Origin: Antilocapra americana
Lineage: Eukaryota > Chordata > Mammalia > Artiodactyla > Antilocapridae
Length of the DNA stretch: 64,000 bases
Assembly (NCBI GenBank): GCA_007570785.1
Contig: ML662449.1
Coordinates: forward strand, 15,026,491 to 15,090,490
Reading direction: 5' to 3'
Each line of letters begins with the position of its first letter. Positions within the stretch are counted from its first letter, which is position 1. Positions 11,868 through 24,572 of this stretch are shown here, piece by piece. Under the pieces are notes generated by a model, which searched no databases, had not been told where the DNA came from, and saw nothing but the letters and a program-made list of their open reading frames with translations. Both the position numbers and the translations under genes were made by a program.

Positions 11868-12188
11868 TTTTCTTTTTTATTTGAAAGGTAGTTACTTTAC
11901 AAAATTATGATGGTTTCTGCCATACAACAACATGAATCCGACATTAGTAGACTCCTTCTTGAATCTCCCTTCCTCTCCCCACCTCATCCCACCCATCTAG
12001 GTTGTCACAGAGCACCGGACTGAGCTCTCTGTGTTGTACAGCAACTTTCCGCTAGCTATCAGTTTTACATATGGTAATATATACGTTTCAATACTACTCT
12101 CTCAATTTGTCTCACTCTCTCCTTCCCACACTGTGTCCACAAGTCTCTTCTTTATGTCTGCGTCTCTATCAGCAGAGGAGTTTTGAAA
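11868..12188 (-). mobile_element. L1-BT 3'-UTR fragment, antisense
   Basis: Antisense 3' UTR with 'ttatgatggtttctgccata', 'gttgtcacagagcaccgg' and 'gtgtccacaagtctcttc', ending near 'gtctctatcag'. It begins with a T-rich tract that is the poly(A) tail in reverse. 5'-truncated L1 lying about 90 bp upstream of the full-length L1. Confidence 0.85.
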
Positions 12189-13338
12189 TACATAAAAAAA
12201 AATAGAGCTATTGTAGCTTGTTTTTTATTCATGTTCCCCAAATGTCTAATATTTCTGCATTTTTAATATTTCCAGTATTGGGGGGCAGTCCTAAGACGGT
12301 GGAGAAATAGGACAGGGAAACCACTTTATCCCCCACAAATTCATTTGAACGCTGAGCCAATTTCACAAGACAATTTTTGAATGCTGGCAGAGGACATCAG
12401 GCACCCAGAAAGGCACCCCATTGTTTTTGAAAGGAGATGGAGAAGTCTTGAGCCTACTGTAAGAATAAGACTAATAAGAGGCAGGAGGCTTAAGTCCAAA
12501 TCCTGAGAACACCAGAGAACTCCTGACTCCAGGAAACATTAATCAATAGGAGCTCATCCAAAAGCCTCCATATCTACACTGAAACCAAGCACCACTCAAG
12601 AGCCAACAAGTTCCAGAGCAAGTCATACCATACATATTCTCCAGCTACACAGGAACATAGCCCTGAGCTTCAATATACAGGCTGTCCAAAGTCACAGTAA
12701 ACCCACTGACATCTCAAAACTCACTACTGGACACTTCATTGCACTCCAGAGAGAAGAAATCCAGCTCCACCCACCAGAACACCGACATAAGCTTCCCTAA
12801 CCAGGAAACCTTGACAAGCCACCTGGGTATCAACCCCACCCACAGCGAGGAACCTCCACAATAAAGAGGAAGAACAAACTGCCAGAATACAGAAAGACCA
12901 CCCTAAACACAGCAATATAAACAAGGTGAAAAGGCAGAGAAATACTCAGCAGATAAAGGAACAGAATAAATGCCCACCAAACCAAACAAAAGAGGAAGAG
13001 ATAGGGAATCTACATGAAAAAGAATTTAAAATAATGATAGTGAAAATGATACAAAATCTTGAAAATGAAATGGAGTTACAAATACTAGCCTGGAGACAAG
13101 GATTGAAAAGATGCAAGAAATGTTTAACAAGGACCTAGAAGAAATAAAAAAGAGTCAATATATAATGAATAATGCAATAAACGAGGTCAAAAACATTCTG
13201 AAGGGAACCAACAGTAGAATAACAGAGGCAGAAGAGAGGTTAAGTGAGGTAGAAGATAGAATGGTAGAAATAAATGAAACAGAGAGAAAAAAGGAAAAAA
13301 GAATTAAAAGAGATGAGGACAACCTCAGAGACCTCTGG

Positions 13339-13438
13339 NNNNNNNNNNNNNNNNNNNNNNNNNNNNNNNNNNNNNNNNNNNNNNNNNNNNNNNNNNNNNN
13401 NNNNNNNNNNNNNNNNNNNNNNNNNNNNNNNNNNNNNN
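13339..13438. other. Assembly gap, 100 N
   Basis: Exactly 100 N, the conventional symbol for a gap of unknown length, inside L1 ORF1. Confidence 0.99.

Positions 13439-13480
<42 letters not shown>
13439..13480. repeat. A42 homopolymer next to the gap
   Basis: Forty-two uninterrupted A directly after the gap. ORF1 is A-rich at this point, but a pure 42-base run is not expected in the coding sequence. Probably a collapsed or misassembled read end. Confidence 0.95.
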
Positions 13481-13482
<2 letters not shown>

Positions 13483-13975
13483 CCATGAGAAAATACTTGA
13501 GGAGATAATAGTTGAAAACTTCCCTAAAATGAGGAAGGAAATAATCACCCAAGTCCAAGAACCCAGAGAGTCCCAAACAGGATAAACCCAAGGTGAAACA
13601 TTCCAAGACACACATTAATTAAATTAACAAAGATCAAACACAAAGAACAAATATTAAAAGCAGCAAGGGAAAAAAAAACACACACAAGGGGAATCCCATA
13701 AGTATAACAGCTGATCTTTCAGTAGAAACTCTTCAAACCAGAAGGGAATGGCAGGACAAACTTTAAGTGATGAAAGAGAAAAACCTACAACCTAGATTAC
13801 TGTACCCAACAAGGATCTCATTTAAATATGAAGGAGAAATCAAAAGCATTACAGATAAGCAAAAGCTGAGAGAATTCAGTACCACCAAACCAGCTCTCCA
13901 ACAAATGCTAAAGGATCTTCTCTAGACAGGAAACACAGAAAGGGTATATAAACTCAAACCCAAAACACAAAGTAA

Positions 13976-16900
13976 ATGGCAAGAGGATCATACTTATCAA
14001 TAATTACCTTAAATGTAAATGGGTTGAATGCTACAAGCAAAAGACAAAGATTGGCTGAATGGATACAAAAACAAGACCCCTATATATGCTGTCTACAAGA
14101 GACCCACCTCAAAAAAAGACTGAAAGTGAAGGGCTGGAAAAAGATATTCCATGCAAATAGAGACCAAAAGAAAGCAGGAATAGCAATACTCATATCAGAT
14201 AAAATAGACTTTAAAATAAAGGCTGTGGAAAGAGGCAAAGAAGGACACTACCTAATGATCAAAGGATCAATCCAAGAGGAAAGTATAACAATTATAAATA
14301 TATATGCACCCAACATAGGAGCATTGCAAAATGTAAGGCAAATGCTAACCATTATGAAAGGGGAAATTAACAATAACACAATAATAGTGGGAGACTTTAA
14401 TAGCCCACTCACACCTATGGATAGATCAGCTAAACAGAAAATTAACAAGGAAACACAAACTTTAAATGACACAATAGATCAGTTATACCTAATTGATATC
14501 TATAGGCCATTTCATCCCAAAACAATGAATTTCACGTTTCTCTCAAGTGCACACGGAACCTTCTACAGGATAGATTACATCCTGGGCCATAAATCTAGCC
14601 TTGGTAAATTAAAAAATGTGAAATCATTCCAAGCATCTTTTCTGACCACAATGCAGTAAGATTAGATGTCAATTACAGGAGAAAAACTATTAAAAATTCC
14701 AAGATATGGAGGCTGAACAACAAGCTGCTGAATAACCAACAAATCACTGAAGAAACTAAAAAGTGAAATCAAAATAGGCATAGAAACGAATGAAAATGAA
14801 AACACAACAACCCAAAACTTATGGGACAAGCAGTGCCAAGGGGAAGGTTCATAGCAATATAGGCTTACCTCAAGAAACAAGAAAAATGTCAAATAAATAA
14901 CCTAACTCTACTCCTAAAGCAACTAGAAAAGGAAGAAATGAAGAATCCCAGGGTTAATAGAAGGAAAGAAATCACAAAAATTAGGGCAGAAACAAATGCA
15001 AAAGAAACAAACGAGACCATAGCAAAAAACAACAAAGCTAAAAGCTGGTTCTTTGAGAAGATAAATAAAATTGACAAACCATTATCCCAACTCATCAAGA
15101 AACAAAGGGAGAAGAATCAAATCAACAAAATTAGAAATGAAAATGGAGAAATCACAACAGACAACACAGAAATACAAAGGATCATAAGAGACTACTATCA
15201 GCAAGTATATGCCAATAAATTGGACAACTTGGAAGAAATGAGCAAATTCTTAGAAAAGTAAAACTTTCCAAAACTGAACCAGGAAGAAATAGAAAATCTT
15301 AACAGACTCATCACAAGCACAGAAATTGAAGCTGTAATCAGAAATCTTCCAGCAAACACAAGCCTAGGACCAGATGGCTTCACAGCTGAAATTCTACCAA
15401 AAATTTAGAGAAGAGCTAACACCTATCCTACTCAAACGCTTCCAGAAAGTTGCAAAGGAAGGTAAACTTCCAAATTCATTCTATGAGGCCACCATCACCC
15501 TAATACCAAAACAAGACAAAGATGCTCCTCCCAAAAGAAAACTATAGGCAAATATCACTGATGAACATAGATGCAAAAATCCTTAACAAAATTCTAGCAA
15601 ACAGAATCCAACAACATATTAAAAAGATCATACATCATGACCAAGTGGGCTTTAGCCCAGGGATGCAAGTATTCTTCAATATCCACAAATCAATCAAAAT
15701 AATACACCACATTAACAAATTGAAAGATAAAAACTATGTGATTATCTCAATAGATGCAGAGAAAGCCTTTGACAAAATTCATCATCCATTTATGACAAAA
15801 ACTCTCCAGAAAGCAAGAATGGAAGGAACATATCTCAACATAATAAAAGCTATATATGACAAACCCACAGCAAACATTATCCTCAATGGTGAAAAATTGA
15901 AAGCATTCTCCCTAAAGTCAGGAACAAGACAAGGGTGCCCACTCTCACAGCTATTATTCAACATAGTTTTGGAAGTTTTGGCTGCAGCAATCAGAGCAGA
16001 AAAAGAAATAAAAGGAATTCAGATTGGAAAAGAAGAAGTAAAGCTCTCACTGTTTGCAGATGACATGATCCTCTACATAGAAAACCCTAAAGACTCCACC
16101 AGAAAATTACTAGAGCTAATCAATAAATATAGTAAAGTTGCAGGATATAAAATTAACACAGAGAAATCCCCTGTATTCCTATACACTAACAATGAAGAAA
16201 CAGAAAGAGAAATTAAGGAAACAATTCCATTCACCACTGTAACAAAAAGAATAAAATACTTAGGAGTATATCTACCTAAAGAAACAAAATACCTATATAC
16301 AGAAAACTATAAAACACTGATGAAAGAAATCAAGGAGGACACAAACAGATGGAGAAATGTGCCGTGTTCGTGGATTGGAAGAATCAATATAGTGAAAATG
16401 AGTATACTACCCAAAGTGATCTATAGAGTCAATGCAATTCCTATCAAGCTACCAACGGTATTTTTCACAGAACTAGAACAAATAATTTCACAGTTTGTAT
16501 GGAAATACAAAAAAACTCAAATAGCCAAAGCCATCTTGAGAAAGAAGAATGGAACTAGAGGAATCAACCTGCCTGACTTCATCCTCTACTACAAAGCTAC
16601 TGTCATCAAGACAATATGGTACTGGCACAAAGAAAGAAATAAAATCAATGGAACAAAATAGAAAGTCCAGAGATAAATCCATGCACCTATGGACACCTTA
16701 TCTTTGACAAAGGAGGCAAGAATATACAATGGAGAAAAGACTATCTCTTTAACAAGTGGTGCTGGGAAAACTGGTCAACCACTTGTAAAAGAATGAAACT
16801 AAAACACTTTCTAACACCATACACTAAATAAACTCAAAACGGATTAAAGATCTAAACATAAGACCATAAAATATAAAACTCCTAGAGGAAAACAGGCAAA

Positions 16901-18121
16901 ACACTCTTTGACATAAATCACAGCAGGATCCCCTATGACCCACCTCCCAGAGTAATGAAACTAAAAGCAAAAATAAACAAATGGGACCTAATTAAAATTA
17001 AAAGCTTCTGGACAACAAAGGAAAGTATAAGAAAGGTGAAAAGACAGCCTTCAGAATGGGAGAAAACAATAGCCAATGAAGCAATGGATAAAGAATTAAT
17101 CTCAAAAATATACAAGCAATTCCTGCAGCTCCATTCCAGAAAAATAAACAATCCAATCAAATAATGGGCCAACGAACTAAACAGACATTTCTCCAGAGAA
17201 GGCATACAAATGGCTAACAAACACATGAAAAGATGCTCAACATCACTCAGTATCAGAGAAATGCAAATCAAAACTACAATGAGGTACCATTTCATACCAG
17301 TCAGAATGGCTGCCATCCAAAAGTCTACAAACAATAAATGCTGGAGGGGGTGTGGAGAAAAGGGAACCCTGTCACATTGTTGGTGGGAATGCAAACTAGT
17401 ACAGCCACTATGGAGAACCTGTAAAGCCTTCCAAGTTCCCCCACCCCCAGGTCACCACCCTAGACACGACCAATCATAGTGTGCCAAAGATATACCTATC
17501 AGGGGCTAGCCCGCGTAAAGCCCCTGACCTCCCCTCCTGTCCTGACCAATCTCAGATCACCACGTCACCCCACCTATAGCCAATTTCCCTTTGTCTTCTC
17601 CCTTTAAAAGCCTTGTACCACGCGGCTCGGGGCTGCTGCCCTCACTCTGCTGTGTTGGTCTGTGTGTGCGGTCCAGACCTGGGTCTGCAATAAATTCCCT
17701 CTTGCGTTTGCATCGGTGTATGGCCTTCTGGTGATTTGTGGAGATCACGACCTGGGCCTAACAAACCGTGTGGAGATTCCTTATAAAACTAGAAATAGAA
17801 CTGCCACATGACCCAGCAATCCCACTACTGGGCATACACACTGAGGAAACCATAATTGAAAGAGACACGTGTACCCCAATGTTCATCGCAGCACTGTTTA
17901 CAATAGCCAGGTCATGGAAGCAACCTAGATGTCCATCAGCAGATGACTGGCTAAGAAAGCTGTGGTACATATACACAATGGAATATTATTCAACCATTTA
18001 AAAGAATACAGTTGAATCAGTTCTAATGAGGTGGATGAAACTGGAGCCTATTATACACAGTGAAGTAAGCCAGAAAGGAAAACACCAATACAGTATACTA
18101 ATGCATATATATAGAATTTAG
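13976..18121 (+). pseudogene. L1 ORF2 (endonuclease and reverse transcriptase), disrupted
   Basis: ORF2p nicks target DNA and reverse-transcribes L1 RNA. From the ATG at 13976, 227 codons of APE-type endonuclease are open: Asn in LNVNGLN, Glu in QETHL (residue 42), Tyr in INIYAPN (110), Asp/Asn in GDFNSP (140/142), Asp in YRIDYILG (200). A frameshift just before the SDH motif (about 14626-14659) ends the frame. Further stops follow. The RT core is open again for 379 codons (15522-16661), with motif [12 protein letters not shown], motif [11 protein letters not shown] and the catalytic FADD at 16053-16064. The C-terminus is broken by stops and by the solo LTR at 17420-17763. Ends at TAG 18119-18121. 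Several lesions, so dead. Confidence 0.93.
17420..17763 (+). mobile_element. Solo endogenous-retrovirus LTR inside L1 ORF2
   Basis: A 344-bp block interrupting L1 ORF2. It begins TGTAAAGCC and ends GGCCTAACA (TG...CA termini), flanked by the 4-bp duplication AACC at 17416-17419 and 17764-17767. Removing the block joins the L1 sequence smoothly (gagaaccgtgtggag). A TATA-like TTTAAAAG lies at 17603-17610 and a polyadenylation signal AATAAA at 17689-17694, giving the order U3-R-U5 on the plus strand. The 4-bp duplication and compact layout fit a gammaretrovirus-like (class I) element. No internal viral region is present, consistent with LTR-LTR recombination. Family name not assigned. Confidence 0.92.
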
Positions 18122-18677
18122 AAAGACGATAACCATAACCCTGTATGCGAGACAGCAAAAAGAGTCACAGATGTATAGAATAGTTTATTGGACTCTGTGA
18201 GAGAGGGCGAGGGAGGGATGATTTGGGAGAATAGCATTGAAACATGTATATTATCATATGTGAAACAGATTGCAAGTCCAGGTTCGATGCATGAGACAGG
18301 GTGCTCAGGGCTGGTGCACTGTGGTGACCCAGAGGGATGGTGGGAGGGGGAGGGAGGTGAGAGGGGGGTTCAGGATGGGAAACACATGTACATCCATGGC
18401 AGATTCATATCAATGTATGGCAAAACCACTACAATACTGTAAAGTAATTGGCCTCCAATTAAAAGAAATAAATTTATAAAAAAATATTTCCAGTATTAAC
18501 TTCCTGCCATGAAAGAACAGAAAACCAGGGTATTGATACTTAGACTTCCCTCTCTCCAACCCTATGATCTTATGTGTTTTTTATTTTTTACATTATTAAG
18601 GTTCTTAAAGTATAATTTCTACAGTTACAGGACTTTTGTCATTTTAGTGATTCATTTTTATTTCTTCTTTCCTGCAT

Positions 18678-18896
18678 GAAAGAGAAAAAGCGAAAGTGAA
18701 GTCGCTCAGTCATGTCCGACTCATTGCGATCCCATGGTCTGTAGCTCGCCAGGCTCCTTCATCCATGGGATTTTCCAGGCAAGAGTACTGGAGTGGGTTG
18801 CCATTTCCTTCTCCAGAGGATCTTCCTGACCCAGGGATGGAACCCGGGTCTCCTGCATTATAGGCAGAGGCTTTACCGTCTGAGCCACCAGGGAAA
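18678..18896 (-). mobile_element. Bov-tA type SINE, antisense
   Basis: Near full length: starts 'agcgaaagtgaagtcgctca' (SINE 3' end reversed) and ends 'gagccaccagggaa' (tRNA head reversed). The internal 'ggaacccgggtctcc' is the B-box complement. It looks relatively young. Confidence 0.95.
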
Positions 18897-20759
18897 TCTC
18901 TCCTCCATAACAGGCTTCATAATTTTGATAACCATGAATCTGTCACACAAGTGCTCAATAAATACTTCCTTTCCCTTTCCTTCCCACTGATAATACTGAG
19001 TGATTTGTTCCATTACAGATCAAATTTCTCTTCTGGTTTTTCTTTTTTAACCTTATCTTTACTCTTCCAGTGATTTCTCTGAGTCAGTAGGTGGACATTT
19101 ATATCTCTCTGAATGTGTTATGATGAATCATTAGAATTCTTTTTCTTTTGTCACATATAAGATTTGCTTGCACAACAAAAACGCAAATCACTACTATTTT
19201 TTTGTTACTCATATAAAATGCATTCCAAAGGGAGGGAGGAGAAAAATCTAAATTATGATGATTTAAAAGAACGTTCACTTCCCAGGCAACATACCAGGAA
19301 GATTATTTCACTGTAGCATAAAAATGACTGATGACCTTGTAGGAATATATCATCTAAATATTTTGTCTTTGCAAAGTCCATATTAATATGACTAGTAAAC
19401 ATTTGGGATTTATATTATGCTTGATAAACTGAAGCATCATAAGAATAAAACACAGAGCTGATCTTCATTTTAGAAATGAATAAAAGGAATAAAATATGAA
19501 ATACAGTAGATTTTATATGACATTTTTGCATAGTTTAGAATTTTATTTTGGAACAATACTTTTGCGAGAAAAATTGCATCCACACAGAAGTGACATCTTT
19601 TCATAATTATTGCTCCCCTCAATTCCAGGTTTTGTAGCATCAATATAAGAAAGACTGGTAACATACATTTCTAATGTTTTTATCTTCTGTGGGCACACAG
19701 ATTTGCAATAAATGTGATTTTAGCAAATGTGATGTTCATCTTTCCAGTATACACACAAAAAAATGGCAAGAGAATTATAATAAGCAAGTGGTAGGAAAAT
19801 CATATTGATCACAGCTTTAAAATGGTTTTAAAAGCCAAATAAAATGTCCCAGAATAATTTATGACACAATCTAAGACTTTCATTTCTGGTTAAAGATAGA
19901 GAAGACTAAGGAATGAGCAAACTAGAAACAAAATTACCCATAGAAAAGGGAAAATAACACACATACTCACCCCCACATGTATAAATACAGGTGCACACAC
20001 CCAAGTATATTTTTAGGTTTTCAAATAAAATTTAAAAATATCACTTATGTATTTTTGTAATATCTCTTAATTAAACATATCCAAAATGATAACATCAGCA
20101 CTAAATCAAGTAAGTCACAATATATTTTACATATTTAAACTATCAAAGAGTGTTTGATAAACAAATATACTTAACAGTATTCATGTACTCTGTTGTAAAT
20201 TTTGCTAACTGCTCACTATTAGAAAATTTTAGTATTGTCAATGCCTTCAAAATTTTTGGAATTCTGAATTTTTGCTGTTAGTTCAATGAATGCTGTTTTC
20301 TGAAACTTTCTTATGTGCAAATCCATGCTATTTTACTTAGTCATATAATGATAGTCGCCATTTGTTTTATTAAATACTTAACTTTTATTGAGAATTCATG
20401 AAATGAGAAAAGCCTAAACATTTAGAAATAATTTACAACAAAATATCAATCCATATCAGAAAAGTCTATGAAATTCTAATTTTATCTAGCATTCCTTGTG
20501 TTGAAAAATCTAAAAATGCCTATTCTGGATATTTTCTGAGCAGATAAAATTTTTCTGACAGAATAAAATAATATGACATGTTTATAGTTCAGATGTGAAA
20601 CTATTATAAACTATACTCATGTCTAATATAATTTTGTGCTAGTTAGATTAACCTTAAGTTTAAAATCTCTACATTTCTTGTATGGCCAAAATTTTCCTCC
20701 CTAAATTTAAGCCATGAGCCAAAACTCTTCCTGTTTCACCTGGTTATTAAAAGAAAATG
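18897..20759. other. Unannotated AT-rich stretch
   Basis: No gene, RNA or repeat family recognised. Confidence 0.6.
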
Positions 20760-20870
20760 TTTTATTTATTTTTTAAAACTTTTTGTTTTGTATTGAGATA
20801 TAGTCAATTATCAGTGTTGTGGTAGTATCAGGTGAACAGGGAAGGGACTCAGCCAAAGTAAGTTTATTAC
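20760..20870 (-). mobile_element. Old L1 3'-UTR scrap, antisense
   Basis: 'gtattgagatatagtcaatt' and 'agtgttgtggtagtatcagg' resemble the antisense 3' end of an older artiodactyl L1, also seen at 41850-41900. Preceded by a T-rich tract. Confidence 0.65.
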
Positions 20871-21363
20871 TTGTTAAAAAACACTCCACTTTTAATGTTA
20901 TGGCTGTGAATTAAAACCACGTGGAGAGACAGTACTACTGTGGACAGTAGAGCTGCAATTTCTGAGAGAAGCTACTATCAAGTTAGGGCTTGTGAGAGTA
21001 TAGAACACATCTCCTTCTGCCGAAGATAGTTAAATAGCTACCAGGAAATCCCTGGCATTTCCCCCAAGGTAGTGTGCCAAGTAACAAACAATGGAAGTGT
21101 AGCATAAGCGTGGACCTTGACTATTTGTGACTGGGAAAAAAAAAATCCAGTTTGTGAGACTCTACAATTTTGTGTGGGCATTACAGAAGTAGTAATTAGA
21201 GCCATTTCTATTATTTTATTTACCCCTTACATTTCTTTTAAAATGTTTAGCATTAAAACAGAACTATATTTAACCATGGGGTGAGTGTTTATAAATAAAG
21301 CTCACCTAAAAATAATTTTGTAGTTAGGATCACATTCAGAATTTATCAGTCATAAATATCAGC
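20871..21363. other. Unannotated noncoding stretch
   Basis: Nothing recognised. Confidence 0.6.
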
Positions 21364-21375
21364 ACATATCATTTT

Positions 21376-21577
21376 GGGCTTCTTGGCTCAGATGGTAAAG
21401 AATCTCCATGCAATGTAAAAAAATCCAGGTTCAATCCCTGGGTTAGGAAGATCCCCTGGAGAAGGAAATGGTAACCCACTCCAGTATTCTTGCCTGGAAA
21501 ATCCTATGGACAGAGGAGCCTGGTGGGCTGCCTACCATACATGGGGTCACACAGAGTTGGACACTACTGAGTGACTA
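21376..21577 (+). mobile_element. Bov-tA type SINE with TSD
   Basis: Full-length SINE from 'gggcttcttggctcagatgg' to 'gttggacactactgagtgac'. Flanked by a 12-bp duplication with one mismatch: ACATATCATTTT at 21364-21375 and ACATATTATTTT at 21578-21589 (the right copy starts inside the final actaaca). Confidence 0.93.
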
Positions 21578-21589
21578 ACATATTATTTT

Positions 21590-23053
21590 GACTGAGCAGC
21601 AGTCTTTTCCTGTGAAATACAAATACTCTCAGAATCCAAGCATACTTTTAATTACCAATATATTTATAAGTGACAAAACCACATTTAGCCTACACTATAG
21701 TTACAAGCAGTTTGATATTACTTGCAACAAATATAAACTAATATTTTATTTTTGTCCATCAACATGGACTTTATGGTGAATGCCCTCTAACTTCTTACAT
21801 GTTGAGAAAATATGTTGATGATAGCTCTCCTTATTTTGCTTTATTTATCCAAACAGTTCTGATTTTGCTGCATTTTTAACCCATAGCAAGCTACTCTGAA
21901 AGGTAGAAAAGCCTGGTTTGACTCGTGGGATTTCAGTGTCTTTACTCTGTGTTTCCACAGTACTCTATAAAACACTTTGGCCTCTATTTCTTATATTCTA
22001 GCTGTTTGCTCTAATGTCTGATTTTACATCATTGCCCAATTCCAGGAAAGTTGGCCTTGTTTCTTTTTTTCCTTATTCCTTGTTAGATAAGTCCTATACG
22101 CTGACTCAACACAGAGCTGATGTTGGTTCTTAAACATATTCAAAATTAGATAAATTAATTAGCATAGCAAGATCCTGAAATATCTAACTTAAATTTAAGG
22201 CACATTCAAGCCACCACTGAGAAGCAAATAAATATATTTAATCACTGAAGTACAGAGCACAAGCATAACCCATGAAACTCCAGGAATTTCCTTCAGGAAT
22301 CATTATAAAAATCATTTTCTATGCCATTTTTTTGGGGGGATGCTATCAAATATAAACCTCTAAAATAGAAAATTGGGCATAAAGATATAGCAAACAGATG
22401 AACATTTTTTAGAGCTGCAGACCAGTAAACCTACCTGTCATGATTAATGAATTCATTTTATATTTTATCTCACTGGCCTCTCCAAAGCTCCTGCATCAAG
22501 TTCTGTTTTACCTCTTAGAAGTATCTTCTAAATATTTTAATGTCTTTTGCTTCTGAATAATAAACATATAATGTTGGTAATTTTTTGTGAATAGTTGAAA
22601 ATACTAAAAGCATGTGAGATCAACAAGCAGGTGTATTACTTACAGTATTCTATCGTGTTCTTTCCATCTGTTTGAGTTTTTGATTCAACTTGACAGTAAG
22701 TAAATATGCTTAATTCCTGTGAAGAATAAAGTTCCCTCAATGATTACTTTCAACCGGAGTAGGGAACATGATGTAAGAATGAGAGTCAGGATTTTATTTC
22801 ACTTGTCCTGAAGATCTTGCCTCCCAAAGGGAAAAACATATTTCTGAGGAAAAAACAAGGACAATGCTGTTTTACTTGGTGCCATCACCTCAAAGTAAAT
22901 GTATGTAGATCTTCAGTATTTGTTTATGTACAATTTTTAAATGTAATAAGAAATATAGGAACTTTAAAATATTTCATTGCCTGCCAAGAGGAAATGTACT
23001 CAGATTCATTGCTATAGGGAGAGAGTTAAGTATTTTCAAGAGGTTTTTTGATT
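21590..23053. other. Unannotated AT-rich stretch
   Basis: No gene or repeat family recognised. Confidence 0.6.
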
Positions 23054-23064
23054 TGACACCTGAC

Positions 23065-24572
23065 ATTTTTTTTTTCTCAGTTTTATTTATTTATTTACTT
23101 TTTACTTTACAATATTATATTGGTATTGCCATACATTGACATGAATCTGCCATGGGTGTACATGTGTTCCCCTTCCTGAATCCCCCTCCCACCTCCCTCC
23201 CCATCCCATCCCTCTGGATCATCCCAGTGCACCAGCCCTGAGCACCCTGCCTCAACATCAAACCTGGACTGGCAATCTGTTTCACATATGATAATATACA
23301 TGTTTCAATGCTATTCTCTCAGATCATTCCACCCTCGCCCTGTCCCACAGAGTCCAAAAGATTGTTCTATACATTTGTGTCTCTTTTGCTGTCTCGCATA
23401 CAGGGTTATCATTATCATCTTTCTAAATTCCACTTATATGCATTAGTATACTGTATCGATGTTTTTCTTGCTGGCTTACTTCACTGTGTATAATAGGCTC
23501 CAGTTCCATCCACCTCATTAGAACTGATTCAACTGTATTCTTTTAAATGGTTGAATAATATTCCATTGTGTATATGTACCACAGCTTTCTTATCCAGTCA
23601 TCTGCTGATGGACATCTAGGTTGCTTCCATGACCTGGCTATTGTAAACAGTGCTGCGATGAATATTGGGGTACACGTGTCTCTTTCAATTATGGTTTCCT
23701 CAGTGTGTATGCCCAGCAGTGGGATTGCTGGGTCATATGGCAGTTCTATTTCTAGTTTTGTAATATATCTCCACACGGTTCTTCATAGTGGCTGTACTAG
23801 TTTGCATTCCCACCAACAGTGTAACAGGGTTTCCTTTTCTCCACATCCCCTCCAGCATTTATTATTTGTAGGCTTTTGGATAGCAGCCATTCTGACTGGT
23901 GTGAAATGGTACCTCATTGTGGTTTTGATTTGCATTTATCTGATAATGAATGATGTTGAGCATCTTTTCATGTATTTGTTAGCCATTTGTATGTCTTCTT
24001 TGGAGAAATGTCTGTTTAGTTCTTTGGCCCATTATTTGATTGAATTGTTTATTTTTCTGGAATGGAGCTGCAGGAATTGCTTGTATATTTTTGAGATTGA
24101 TTCTTTACCCATTGCTTCGTTTGCTATTATTTTCTCCCATTCTGAAGGCTGTTTTTTCACCTTTCTTATAGTTTCCTTTGTTGTGCAGAAGCTTTTAATT
24201 TTAATTAGGTCCCATTTGTTTATTTTTGCTTTTATTTCCAATATTCTGGGAGGTGGGTCATAGGGGATCCTGCTGTGGTTTATGTTAGAGAGTGTTTTGC
24301 CTACATTTTTCTCTAGGAGTTATATATTTTCTGGTCTTATGTTTAGATCTTTAATCCATTTTGAGTTTATTTTTGAGTATGGTGTTAAAAAGTGTTTTAG
24401 TTTCATTCTTTTAGAAGTGGTTGACCAGTTTTCCCAGCACCACTTGTTAAAGACATCGTCTTTTCTCCATTGTATATTCTTGCCTCCTTTGTCAAAGATA
24501 AGGTGTCCATTGGTGCATGGATTTATCTCTGGGCTTTCTGTTTGGTTCCATTGATCTATATTTCTGTCTTTG
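23065..24572 (-). mobile_element. L1-BT, 5'-truncated, antisense, 11-bp TSD
   Basis: A 1.5 kb 3' portion of L1. Left end is a T-rich (poly-A) tract, then 3' UTR, then the ORF2 C-terminal third. Perfect duplication TGACACCTGAC at 23054-23064 and 24573-24583. Minus-strand reading gives long, lightly damaged ORF2 blocks: 24320-24772 region ([18 protein letters not shown]), 24032-24241 ([20 protein letters not shown]) and 23543-23776 ([20 protein letters not shown]). Only a few stops separate them, so this insertion is fairly young. It appears to split an older MIR. Confidence 0.95.

Larger units (their letters stand above)
12926..13925 (+). pseudogene. L1 ORF1 (RNA-binding protein), disrupted
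   Basis: Encodes remnants of L1 ORF1p, the trimeric coiled-coil RNA chaperone of the L1 particle. The expected initiator is GTG (12926-12928) rather than ATG. A frameshift near 13083-13100 separates the N-terminal part (ending ENEMELQI) from a coiled-coil block at 13111-13338 (EERLSEVEDRMVEINETERK). A 100-N gap and an A42 run replace the next part. The C-terminal region is out of frame or carries stops, and ends at the TAG of 13923-13925 after 'caacaaatgctaaaggatctt'. Not functional. Confidence 0.9.
12280..18482 (+). mobile_element. Full-length L1 (L1-BT type) with 15-bp TSD
   Basis: Starts with a G-rich 5' end (gggggcagtcctaagacgg) and ends in an A-rich tail after 'cctccaattaaaagaaataaa'. 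Flanked by a perfect duplication AATATTTCCAGTATT at 12265-12279 and 18483-18497. Order: 5' UTR, ORF1 (broken), ORF2 (broken), 3' UTR. It contains a 100-N assembly gap with an adjacent A42 run, and a 344-bp solo LTR inserted in ORF2. Its 5' end is complete, so it was inserted as a full-length copy and later decayed. Confidence 0.95.

Noticed and set aside
13111..13615. Frames running through the N gap and A42 run
   Set aside because: They include undefined residues and poly-Lys/poly-Phe from the gap and homopolymer.
15522..16661. 379-codon reverse transcriptase as a host or domesticated gene
   Set aside because: It lies in frame order within a full-length L1 with TSD; upstream endonuclease and downstream C-terminus are broken.
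23568..24263. 231-codon plus-strand frame
   Set aside because: It is the antisense of L1 ORF2 coding sequence on the minus strand. Antisense of A-rich L1 yields long hydrophobic-looking frames by chance.
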